64,000 nucleotides of DNA from Streptomyces sp. H27-H1 (GTDB taxonomy: Bacteria > Actinomycetota > Actinomycetes > Streptomycetales > Streptomycetaceae), in assembly GCF_026627445.1 (NCBI RefSeq), contig NZ_JAPNLJ010000030.1, positions 1-64,000 on the forward strand, in the 5' to 3' direction. Shown here piece by piece: positions 8,683 through 15,420 of this stretch. The position numbers were made by a program, and so were the translations under genes. The notes beneath the pieces were generated by a model. That model did not search any database. It had not been told where the DNA came from and was given only the letters and a program-made list of their open reading frames with translations. Every line of letters starts with the position of its first letter. The stretch's first letter is position 1.

Positions 8683-9252
8683 ATGGGCCGCATGAGCGAC
8701 GAAACCGAGCGATGGACCAAGGCCACCGTCTACGCCGACATGTGGACCGATCCGGCCGATGATCCCCGCGAAAGCGAAGGAGCCGGACCCGAGGGCGAGC
8801 CGGCGACGCTGCAGGACTACCTGGCGAGCTACCGCCTGACCCTGCGGATGAAGTGCGAGGGCCTGGACCCGGAACAGCTGGCCCGCCGGTCCGTCCCGCC
8901 GTCCACGATGTCCCTGCTCGGCCTGGTCCGGCACCTCGCCGAGGTGGAACGGGACTGGCGCGGCTGGATCGGCGACGCCGACCCGCTGCCGAAGCTGTAC
9001 GGCGCGCGCGACGCGGACTTCCACGGAGCCGTCGCCGAACAGGCCGTCGTCGACGCCGCGTACCGCGACCTGGAGCGCGAACAAGCCGAGACCGACGCCG
9101 CGCTGGCCGCGCACCCGGACCTGGGCGAGCGCGTGGGCAAGGACGACATCTCGATCAGGGAACTCCTGGTCCACCGCATCGAGGAGTACGCCCGCCACTG
9201 CGGCCACGCCGACCTGCTGCGCGAGTGCGTGGACGGCAGGGTGGGCCAGTAG
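8683..9252 (+). CDS. DinB-superfamily (DUF664) protein
   Basis: 189 aa from ATG 8683 (GGA five bases upstream; ATG 8692 is an alternative). Helical DinB/DUF664 fold with the metal-binding 'MSLLGLVRHLAEVERDW' His near the first third and 'LLVHRIEEYARHCGHADLLRE' near the end. Probably a mycothiol- or other thiol-dependent, metal-binding enzyme; the substrate is unknown. It is the second DinB protein in this window, only distantly like the one at 2720. Confidence 0.88.
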   Translation: MGRMSDETERWTKATVYADMWTDPADDPRESEGAGPEGEPATLQDYLASYRLTLRMKCEGLDPEQLARRSVPPSTMSLLGLVRHLAEVERDWRGWIGDADPLPKLYGARDADFHGAVAEQAVVDAAYRDLEREQAETDAALAAHPDLGERVGKDDISIRELLVHRIEEYARHCGHADLLRECVDGRVGQ

Positions 9253-9331
9253 CGAGCCCGCCGCCCCCGGAAAGCCCTCCGGGTGGCGGCGGACCCTGCA
9301 CCACCCGATGACACCCGGACGCCCGACGCGG

Positions 9332-9526
9332 TCAGTAGCGGACCTCTATCGCCTCGTACCCCCTGGGCCCGGCGGTGACGAGTGCGGGAACGAGCGCGTG
9401 CAGGTACCAGGCCAGGTCGGTGAACTCCGGTGCGGTGGAGATGCGGCGGCGGTTGATGGTGGGGACGAAGGAGACGCCCGTGCGACCGGGCATGAACATG
9501 AGCATGCCGCGTCTCTGGATTCCCAC
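9332..9526 (-). CDS. Small hypothetical protein, 64 aa
   Basis: GTG at 9526 is preceded at good spacing by a strong GGAGGG ribosome site, the main reason for calling it. The product is mildly hydrophobic and basic (core 'MLMFMPGRTGVSFVPTINRR', then a tail ending YEAIEVRY), with no signal peptide or clear domain. I do not recognise the family. It lies between two plus-strand genes and has its own upstream region. Confidence 0.5.
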   Translation of the reverse strand: MGIQRRGMLMFMPGRTGVSFVPTINRRRISTAPEFTDLAWYLHALVPALVTAGPRGYEAIEVRY

Positions 9527-9575
9527 GGGGCCCTCCGGGCAGGGTGAGTAGTCCCCCGCATACTCGCCCTTGGGT

Positions 9576-9612
9576 GGGGGCCGCCGAAACCCTTTTTTTC
9601 GGCACGGCCCCC
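9576..9612. other. Imperfect hairpin with a T-rich loop
   Basis: Arms 9576-9589 and 9597-9612 pair with a 2-nt bulge, and a 7-T run spans the loop and right arm. It lies in the gap between the divergent starts at 9526 and 9695, so it is not at the 3' end of either neighbour. It may be a leader structure or a leftover terminator. Confidence 0.4.
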
Positions 9613-9694
9613 GCGCCGCCGGGTGTCCGGCCTCGGTGCTGTTAGAGGTTGAGTTGGCCCTGTCCAGTCACCGGTTCACAGAAAGGATCGCGGC

Positions 9695-10237
9695 ATGTCC
9701 AGCGACCGTCTCATGCGCATCCACAGCGCCGAGTTCCAGGCCATGGCCGAGAGGGTCCTGCGGGTCACCGAGCTCACCTCCCGCCTGAACCTCCTGCCCT
9801 TCGAAGACGAAGCGGGCAAGGCGGAACTGTTCGAACAGATCCTTGGCAAGCCACTGCCACCGAGAGTCACGATCTACCCGCCCTTCTACACGGACCATGG
9901 CCTGAACCTCGACCTCGCCGAGCGCGTCTTCATCAACCAGAACTGCACGTTCCTGGACTATGCGGGCATCCGGCTCGGCGAGCGCGTGATGATCGGACCG
10001 AAGGTCACGTTCATCACCAGCGGCCACCCGGTTGATCCCGGGGAGCGGCGGCTGTACCTCACCGGCGCACCCATCGACGTGGCGGAGAACGTGTGGATCG
10101 GTGCCGGTGCCACGATCCTGCCCGGCGTCACCATTGGCCGTGACGCCGTGGTTGCCGCCGGCGCGGTCGTGGCCGATGACGTTCCACCGGCCAGTTTGGT
10201 GACCGGCAGCAAGGCAACCGTGCACCGGAAGTGGTGA
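9695..10237 (+). CDS. Maltose/galactoside-type O-acetyltransferase (LbH fold)
   Basis: 180 aa from ATG 9695 (AAAGGA site). The N-terminus has the mac domain helix pair, followed by left-handed beta-helix hexapeptide repeats: 'YTDHGLNLDLAERVFINQNC', 'GERVMIGPKVTFITSGHPVD', 'ENVWIGAGATILPGVTIG'. The His in 'TSGHPVD' is the catalytic base in the family. It transfers acetyl from acetyl-CoA to a sugar hydroxyl. Free-standing; no carbohydrate partner is adjacent. Confidence 0.9.
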   Translation: MSSDRLMRIHSAEFQAMAERVLRVTELTSRLNLLPFEDEAGKAELFEQILGKPLPPRVTIYPPFYTDHGLNLDLAERVFINQNCTFLDYAGIRLGERVMIGPKVTFITSGHPVDPGERRLYLTGAPIDVAENVWIGAGATILPGVTIGRDAVVAAGAVVADDVPPASLVTGSKATVHRKW

Positions 10238-10380
10238 CGGCCTCTTCCGGGCCACGCCGAGCCCGATCGCGGGCAGCCATACACCACATCGGAAGCCTGG
10301 AGTCTCTCCCCGAAACCACTGGCTCCGGTCCAGGGGGCAAGAGACCCTCCGCTCGCTCACCGACTCCTTGGATCGACCAT

Positions 10381-10572
10381 CTAGTGCTGTGACCGGAAAG
10401 GTTCACCGCGTCGCGGCGCCCGGCACGGCACCTCTCCCCCAGCTACCGCTGGGAGGTGCCCCCTGCGTTGTCGGACCACGCCGGTACGTCCAGTACGGGT
10501 CGCGGTCCTCCGCCTTGCGATGCGCCGCACCGGACACCGCGACCCGGCAAACCTTTCCGGCCACAGCACTAG
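10381..10572. mobile_element. 192-bp MITE-like element with 23-bp terminal inverted repeats
   Basis: The termini 10381-10403 and 10550-10572 are inverted repeats with one mismatch in 23, each beginning CTAGTGCTGTG. CTAG stands at both outer ends, as expected for IS5-type target use. The inside has further self-complementary stretches (around 10418-10462 and 10497-10545) and no open reading frame, so it is non-autonomous. The same 16-bp terminus recurs at 42897. The right end supplies the stop codon of the DUF6158 gene. Confidence 0.82.
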
Positions 10573-10829
10573 CCCTGCTCCTCCGTCCCCCCTCGGGCGC
10601 GTGCCCCCGAGCGGGTGCGGCCGGGGGTCTGGGCTCGGTCCGGGTGGCGGCGTACGTATTCGCGCTCCAGCTCTTCCATCCGCCGGGTGTGTGTGAGCAG
10701 CGCGTCCTGCGAGCCGTGCAGCAGGGTCTCGTGACGGGTGCGGTGGATGGCTTCGAGCTCCTTCATCAGGCGGCCCTCTTCCAGTCCGTCCGCCTTCGGC
10801 CCGGCCTCTCGGGCCTCGCGCTCCGCCAT
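10569..10829 (-). CDS. DUF6158 family small protein
   Basis: 86 aa from ATG 10829, with a GGGAG site. A charged helical protein with the DUF6158 signature 'ELEAIHRTRHETLLHGSQDA' followed by 'HTRRMEELEREYVRRHPDR'. The function is unknown; the family is common in Streptomyces. The tail is Arg/Gly-rich, and the TAG stop is read from the CTAG end of the adjoining MITE, so the original last residues may be missing. Confidence 0.78.
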   Translation of the reverse strand: MAEREAREAGPKADGLEEGRLMKELEAIHRTRHETLLHGSQDALLTHTRRMEELEREYVRRHPDRAQTPGRTRSGARARGGTEEQG

Positions 10830-10904
10830 GGCAGGTCACCTCTCCCTCGGCCGGGCCGGGCGCCTCGCCCGGCCACGCTTTCCCATCATCCCCGAAGGGG
10901 AGGG

Positions 10905-10943
10905 ATAGACACTGTCTACGGCCTCCTGGTAGACAGTGTCTAT
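10905..10943. promoter_or_regulatory. Duplicate palindromic operator and promoter of the second TetR-MFS unit
   Basis: A perfect 15-bp inverted repeat (10905-10919 and 10929-10943, 9-bp spacer) is made of two copies of the 13-bp palindrome TAGACA-N-TGTCTA, centred 24 bp apart. The second copy overlaps the ATG at 10942. The TAGACA hexamers at 10906 and 10930 are 18 bp apart and could be the -35 and -10 boxes. That would put transcription start at or beside the ATG, giving a leaderless mRNA. Confidence 0.78.
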
Positions 10944-11535
10944 GCAACAGGACAGCGGGCTGCGCGAGCGGCTGATCGACGTCGGCGTGGAGCTCGTGAC
11001 GACCGAGGGCAGCTCCGCGCTCGGGCTGCGGGAGATCGCCCGCCGCGCCGGGGTCTCGCACGGGGCGCCCCGGCGGTACTTCCCCACCCATCAGGCGCTG
11101 CTGTCCGCCATCGCCCGGCGCGGGTTCGAGGATCTTGGTGCCCGCTTCCCGGTCGGCCCCGCGGCCGACGGCCCGCGCGGGCAGGTGCGGGCGCTGGGGC
11201 ACGCGTACGTCGGGTACGCGCTGGAGCACCGCGGGATGTTCGAGCTGATGTTCCGCCATGACCTGCTCGACGGCAGCGGGCAGGAACTGCCCCCGGGGTC
11301 CCGGCTCCGGGAGTTCACGCTGCCGCTGTTCGAACTGCTCGTCTCGCTGGTCGCCCGGTGCGACCCGGCGGGAGCGCCCCGGATCACCGCCGCCGCGCTC
11401 TGGGCCAATCTGCACGGCATGGCTCAGCTGTGGGCCTGGGGCAGTCTGCCGCTCGCCCTCGACGGCGACCCGGAGGCCTCCGTCGAACGGATCGTCGACG
11501 CAGCCCTCGACGCCCACCTTCCGAACCGCCCGTGA
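10942..11535 (+). CDS. TetR-family regulator of the second MFS exporter
   Basis: 197 aa from ATG 10942; GTG 10936 is also in frame, but both fall inside the operator and neither has a ribosome site. The N-terminal HTH reads 'LGLREIARRAGVSHGAPRRYFPTHQALLSAI'. The C-terminal half fits a TetR ligand domain. The stop overlaps the start of the MFS gene (GTGA), so repressor and exporter are one transcript. Autorepression through the two upstream palindromes is very likely. Confidence 0.88.
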   Translation: MQQDSGLRERLIDVGVELVTTEGSSALGLREIARRAGVSHGAPRRYFPTHQALLSAIARRGFEDLGARFPVGPAADGPRGQVRALGHAYVGYALEHRGMFELMFRHDLLDGSGQELPPGSRLREFTLPLFELLVSLVARCDPAGAPRITAAALWANLHGMAQLWAWGSLPLALDGDPEASVERIVDAALDAHLPNRP

Positions 11536-12959
11536 GGCCCCGTCTCGCGCTCTTCGTCAGCGCGGCCGCAGCGATGCTCGTCGCCCTCGACGGGACGGTG
11601 CTGCTCATGGCGCAGCCCAGCCTGCGGCGGGACCTCGGCGCGAGTCTGGCCGAGGTGCAGTGGACGAGCGGCGCGTACCTGCTGAGCGTGGCCGCGTTCC
11701 TGGTCCTCGCCGGACGGCTGGGCGACCGGTACGGGCACACCCGACTGCTCTTCACGGGGGTACTCGGCTTCGCGGCTGCCTCGGCGGGCATCGCGCTCGC
11801 TCCCGGAGCCGGCTGGGTGATCACCCTGCGCGCGGTCCAGGGAGTGTTCGGGGCACTGCTCCAGCCGGCGACGCTGGCCCTGCTGCGGCTCGCGTACCCG
11901 CCCGAGCGGATCGGCGGACCGGTCGCGGCCCGGACCGCGGCGATCGGGGTGGCCGCGGCGTCCGGGCCGCTCCTGGGAGGTGTGCTGGTCGAACACTTCG
12001 GCTGGCGTGCGGTGTTCGTGGTCAACGTCCCCGCCGCCCTCGCGATCGCCGCCGCGGCGCTGTTCGTACGGGTCCCCGTGCCCCCGTCCACGGGGTCCGG
12101 CCGGATCCGGCCGGGCGGGGCGGCGCTCCTCGCGACGGCCCTCGCGGTGCTCGTGCACGCGCTGGCCGGCATACCGCAGCACGGCTGGGCGGGGCCTCGT
12201 ACGCTGGCCGGATTCGGCGCGGCGGCCGCGCTGGCGGCGCTGCTCGTCCGGTCGGAGCGGCGCTCCGCCCAGCCGTTGGTGCCGCGGCCGGTGGCCCGCT
12301 CCGTTCCGGTGACGGCGTCCGTCCTGCTGCTGGCCCTGGTCTCCGCCGCCCTGTTCGGGGCCCTCTTCGGGGCCAGCTTCGCGCTCCAGGACGCGGCGGG
12401 GCTCGATCCCCTCGCGACCGGGCTTCGCGTGCTGCCGATGACGGCCGCCATGGTCATCGGCGCACCGGTGGCGGGGGCCGCGCTGCGCCGGTTCGGCGCC
12501 CGCGGGACGGCGCTGGCGGGTACCGGGCTGGTGGTGCTCGGGATCATCGGACTGGGTCCGGGCTGGGGTTTCACGGTGCTGGGCGCGGGCTTCGCCGCCG
12601 TGATGGTGACGGCCACCGGGACGGTGGTCGGGGACGCCCCGGCCGGGCACGCGGGGGTGGTGGGCGGGCTCAAGCAGACGGCGATGAACATCGGTCCCGC
12701 CCTCGGCATCGCGGTGGCCGCGGGGACCGGGGCCTCGGTCGCGGCGCTGGCCGCGCTGGCCGCCGTAGGACTGCTGCCGGCGTCGCGACTGCCGGCGTCA
12801 CGCCCCTGCGGGCCCGCTCGCGCGGGCCACGCAGGTGCGGGCCACCTCGTCGGCGAAGGCGCGGGCGAGCGGGGCGAGGGCGGACCAGCGGCGGACGGCC
12901 CAGCCGACGGCGAGCGGCGGCAGGGCGGGGACCGGCACCAGGCGCAGCGGTCCGTCTGA
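11532..12959 (+). CDS. MFS efflux transporter (DHA2-like)
   Basis: 475 aa from GTG 11532, coupled to the TetR gene. Motifs: 'ALDGTVLLMAQPSLRRDLG' (motif D1), 'AGRLGDRYGHTRLL' (motif A) and 'GPLLGGVLVEHFGW' (motif C), with about 12-14 membrane helices. Proton-driven export of a toxic small molecule is expected. The membrane part ends near residue 420. The last ~55 residues are hydrophilic and read antisense through the end of the LysR gene, so the natural stop has probably been lost. Confidence 0.86.
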   Translation: MRPRLALFVSAAAAMLVALDGTVLLMAQPSLRRDLGASLAEVQWTSGAYLLSVAAFLVLAGRLGDRYGHTRLLFTGVLGFAAASAGIALAPGAGWVITLRAVQGVFGALLQPATLALLRLAYPPERIGGPVAARTAAIGVAAASGPLLGGVLVEHFGWRAVFVVNVPAALAIAAAALFVRVPVPPSTGSGRIRPGGAALLATALAVLVHALAGIPQHGWAGPRTLAGFGAAAALAALLVRSERRSAQPLVPRPVARSVPVTASVLLLALVSAALFGALFGASFALQDAAGLDPLATGLRVLPMTAAMVIGAPVAGAALRRFGARGTALAGTGLVVLGIIGLGPGWGFTVLGAGFAAVMVTATGTVVGDAPAGHAGVVGGLKQTAMNIGPALGIAVAAGTGASVAALAALAAVGLLPASRLPASRPCGPARAGHAGAGHLVGEGAGERGEGGPAADGPADGERRQGGDRHQAQRSV

Positions 12960-13712
12960 TCCGGGGACCCGCCAGCCGGGCAGTGCGGGTACGACGGCGT
13001 GGCCGAGGCCCAGTTCGGCGAGGAGGAGGGCGGTGTCCCAGTCGGCGACGCTGGTGTCGGAGCTGATCCGGATACCGGCTTCGGCGAGGGCGGCGTCGAG
13101 GTGGGCGCGGGAGGTGGAGTTCTCGGGGAGCCGGATGTGGCGGATGGCGCCGAGGTCGGCCGGCTCCAGGCGGGAGCGGGTGGCGAGGGGGTCGTCGGCG
13201 CCGACCGCGAGGACCCAGGGCAGCCTCATGACGGGGCGTTGCTCGATGCCTCGTACGGGGGCGCCGATGGTGATCCACGCGAGGTCGAGGTCGTCGGCGG
13301 CGAGGGCTTCGAAGCAGCTGCGGCTGGAGTTCTCGGTCTGGAACTCCAGGCTGACCCGGGGGTGGCTGCGCCGGAAGGCTACGACGGCCTCGGCCATGAA
13401 GTGCCGCACGGTGGTGGCCCCGGTGGTGATGCGGACCGTTCCTCCGTCGCCCCGTACGAGGGTGTCGAGGCGGCGGAGGGCTCCGTCGAGCCCGGCGATG
13501 CCGTCGGCGGCGGCCGCCTGGAGGATGAGGCCGGCCCCGGTGGGCGAGACTCCGCGCGGGTGGCGCTCAAGGAGCACGGCGCCGGTCTCCTTCTCCAGGC
13601 GGCGGATGTGCTGGCTGACGGCGGGCTGGGTGCGGCCGAGGTCGCGGGCGACGGCGCTGAGGCTGCCGGCCCGGCAGACCGCGACGAATACGCGGAGGTC
13701 ATCCAGGGTCAC
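12798..13712 (-). CDS. LysR-family transcriptional regulator
   Basis: 304 aa from GTG 13712. Classic N-terminal winged HTH, 'LRVFVAVCRAGSLSAVARDL' then 'TQPAVSQHIRRLEKETG', followed by the periplasmic-binding-like effector domain. No divergent target gene is adjacent; upstream is a minus-strand gene with its own terminator. The targets may be distant, or only its own promoter. Its 3' end overlaps the tail of the convergent MFS gene by about 160 bp. Confidence 0.9.
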   Translation of the reverse strand: MTLDDLRVFVAVCRAGSLSAVARDLGRTQPAVSQHIRRLEKETGAVLLERHPRGVSPTGAGLILQAAAADGIAGLDGALRRLDTLVRGDGGTVRITTGATTVRHFMAEAVVAFRRSHPRVSLEFQTENSSRSCFEALAADDLDLAWITIGAPVRGIEQRPVMRLPWVLAVGADDPLATRSRLEPADLGAIRHIRLPENSTSRAHLDAALAEAGIRISSDTSVADWDTALLLAELGLGHAVVPALPGWRVPGSDGPLRLVPVPALPPLAVGWAVRRWSALAPLARAFADEVARTCVARASGPAGA

Positions 13713-13737
13713 AACCCCAAGGTATCCCTTGGGGGTT
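13713..13737. promoter_or_regulatory. Palindrome touching the LysR start codon
   Basis: An inverted repeat (AACCCCAAGG / CCTTGGGGGTT, one extra base) lies immediately upstream of the GTG start. The position suits autoregulation, and the close fit leaves little room for a leader. Confidence 0.55.
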
Positions 13738-13805
13738 ACCAGAAATTCGTAGGATTGACTTGGGATTCCGGTCGGTCGATGATCAGTTCACGGCCCAGGG
13801 CGGCA

Positions 13806-13839
13806 ACCCGTTCCCTCCATCGCGAGGGAGGGAACGGGT
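13806..13839 (-). terminator. 13-bp stem terminator of the YunG-like gene
   Basis: Exact arms 13806-13818 and 13827-13839 with an 8-nt loop, 16 bp past the stop of the minus-strand gene at 13855. Confidence 0.75.
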
Positions 13840-13854
13840 GCCGACCCGCTGCGA

Positions 13855-14244
13855 CTAGCGCGTGGCGAGTTTGGCCATCACCCGTTCGCGGAGGATCTCG
13901 TACTCCGTGCGGAGGCGGCGCATGTCGCTCTCCTGTGGACGGGGGACGACGACCCCCTCGCCGATCTTCTCCTCGGGCCCGAACTGCTCTCGGGTGAGGT
14001 CGATTTCCACGCCCATGCCCAGGCGGTTCCACCAGTGGTAGTCCACGCGCTCGCCGTCGACGAGGACCTCACCGCGGATCAGCTCACCGCCGAGCAGGTC
14101 GTGGAGGACGAGGGCCGTCACACCGCACTGGTCGCGCGCCGGATTCTCCCGGGTCCACCGGTCGCGGTACGCGGGGGTGCACGTCTGCTCGCTCCAACTG
14201 CTGCGGACGGCACGGTCGATGTCGGCCAGAAGTAAGGTTGTCAT
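13855..14244 (-). CDS. YunG-like protein (possible cysteine-protease fold), TTA codon near start
   Basis: 129 aa from ATG 14244. A YunG-family pattern: 'RDQCGVTALVLHDLLGGELI', then 'DYHWWNRLGMGVEIDLTREQF'. C40, H70 and D82 are placed like a papain/transglutaminase-type triad; activity has not been shown for this family as far as I know. Codon 4 is TTA (14233-14235), the rare leucine codon read by the bldA tRNA, so the protein may be made only late in development. It is followed by a terminator. Confidence 0.8.
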   Translation of the reverse strand: MTTLLLADIDRAVRSSWSEQTCTPAYRDRWTRENPARDQCGVTALVLHDLLGGELIRGEVLVDGERVDYHWWNRLGMGVEIDLTREQFGPEEKIGEGVVVPRPQESDMRRLRTEYEILRERVMAKLATR

Positions 14245-14298
14245 GGCCCCATTTTCGCAACCGGCACCGGCAAAGATCCATCCCCTGGCCGGCCGGGT

Positions 14299-15204
14299 TC
14301 AGCCCACCGCCGCTGCGGTGGCGAGGAGTTCGCGCAGTACGTGGCGGGCGATCGTGGCCATGACCGGGTTGGTCTCGCGGTAGTGACCCAGCTCGGGAAG
14401 GGCGATCGACAGGGCCCAGCCCCGGCCCCGCGTCCAGGTCGCGTCGTCCGCACCCAGGGCCGCCCGGAAGACGGGCCGGGCCGTGGCCGGGAGCAGGTAC
14501 CAGGCCGCGATCAGGTCGACGGCGGGGTCGCCGAGGCCGGCGCAGCCGAAGTCGATGACGGCAGCGAGCCGGTCGTCGGCCAGCAGCACGTTCCCGGGCT
14601 GCAGGTCCGCGTGGATCCAGACCTGCGGGCCGGACCACGGCGCGGCACGCAGGGCCTCCTCCCACAGGGCGGTCGCCGTCTCGGCGTCGACATCGCCGCT
14701 CGCACCCAGTTCCGCGATCACGGCGCGGGTTTCGGCGTCCCGCGCCGCCAGGGTCCCGCTGCGGTAGGAGAGCGGCGCGTCCACCGTGTCGGCACCGTGC
14801 AGCGCGGTGATGAACTCCGCCAAGTCCTTGGCCAGCAGGTCCGGTGCGGCGATCTCTCCGGTCACCGGATTCGCACCGGGGAGCCAGCCGTAGACGGACC
14901 AGGGCCAGGGATAGCCCTCGGCGGGCCGCCCCGCCCCCACCGGGACGGGAACGGCCACCGGGAGCCCCGGGGCCAGCCGCCGCAGCCAGATCTGCTCAGC
15001 CCGGACGTCGGCGGCCGATCCCTGCGTACGCGGGAGACGTACGACCATGTCCTCGCCCAGCCGGTACATGGCGTTGGACGTACCGGCCGAATCGACCCTT
15101 TCCACGGGAAGCCCTGCCCACCGCGGAAATTCTCCGGCGATCAGCCGGATCACCAGGGACGTGTCGATGTCCGGTTCGTCGACGTGCATCTTTCCGGCGG
15201 GCAT
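14299..15204 (-). CDS. Aminoglycoside phosphotransferase-fold kinase (APH family)
   Basis: 301 aa from ATG 15204, chosen for the AGGAAGG site. Kinase-fold motifs: the Brenner motif HADLQPGN (catalytic Asp) and IDFGCAGLGDP (Mg-binding). 'TSNAMYRLGEDMVVRLPR' holds the likely ATP-binding Lys/Arg strand. It resembles APH(3'')/choline-kinase-like proteins of unknown substrate that are common in Streptomyces. It stands alone; resistance is possible but not shown. Confidence 0.88.
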   Translation of the reverse strand: MPAGKMHVDEPDIDTSLVIRLIAGEFPRWAGLPVERVDSAGTSNAMYRLGEDMVVRLPRTQGSAADVRAEQIWLRRLAPGLPVAVPVPVGAGRPAEGYPWPWSVYGWLPGANPVTGEIAAPDLLAKDLAEFITALHGADTVDAPLSYRSGTLAARDAETRAVIAELGASGDVDAETATALWEEALRAAPWSGPQVWIHADLQPGNVLLADDRLAAVIDFGCAGLGDPAVDLIAAWYLLPATARPVFRAALGADDATWTRGRGWALSIALPELGHYRETNPVMATIARHVLRELLATAAAVG

Positions 15205-15221
15205 GAGCACCTTCCTGAACG

Positions 15222-15282
15222 GTCTGACGGGCTGGGGGCTGACGCGTTGACGGGCTGACGGTCTGACGGGCTGACGGGCTGG
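15222..15282. repeat. Short tandem repeat (CTGACGGG-type, period about 10)
   Basis: Five to six degenerate copies of a CTGACGGGCT unit lie just upstream of the APH-kinase start, within its leader or promoter. A slippage-prone tract that may alter spacing. Confidence 0.6.
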
Positions 15283-15338
15283 GTGTCCGAGGGCTCGGAC
15301 TCCAACCTATCCGCCGGTCGGGCGGGTTGGGCAAGGGC

Positions 15339-15371
15339 GAGCCCGGCCCGGCGGGATGCCGGGCCGGGCTC
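15339..15371 (-). terminator. 14-bp stem terminator of the GH31 gene
   Basis: Exact arms 15339-15352 and 15358-15371, 5-nt loop, about 50 bp past the GH31 stop (15419). Confidence 0.75.
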
Positions 15372-15375
15372 GGTG

Positions 15376-15420
15376 GGGGGTGTCGGGCGGTACGGGGGTG
15401 TCGGGCGGTACGGGGGTGTC
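15376..15420. repeat. 18-bp direct repeat at the GH31 stop codon
   Basis: Two full copies and one half copy of GGGGGTGTCGGGCGGTAC run directly into the stop codon of the GH31 gene, between gene and terminator. Confidence 0.75.
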
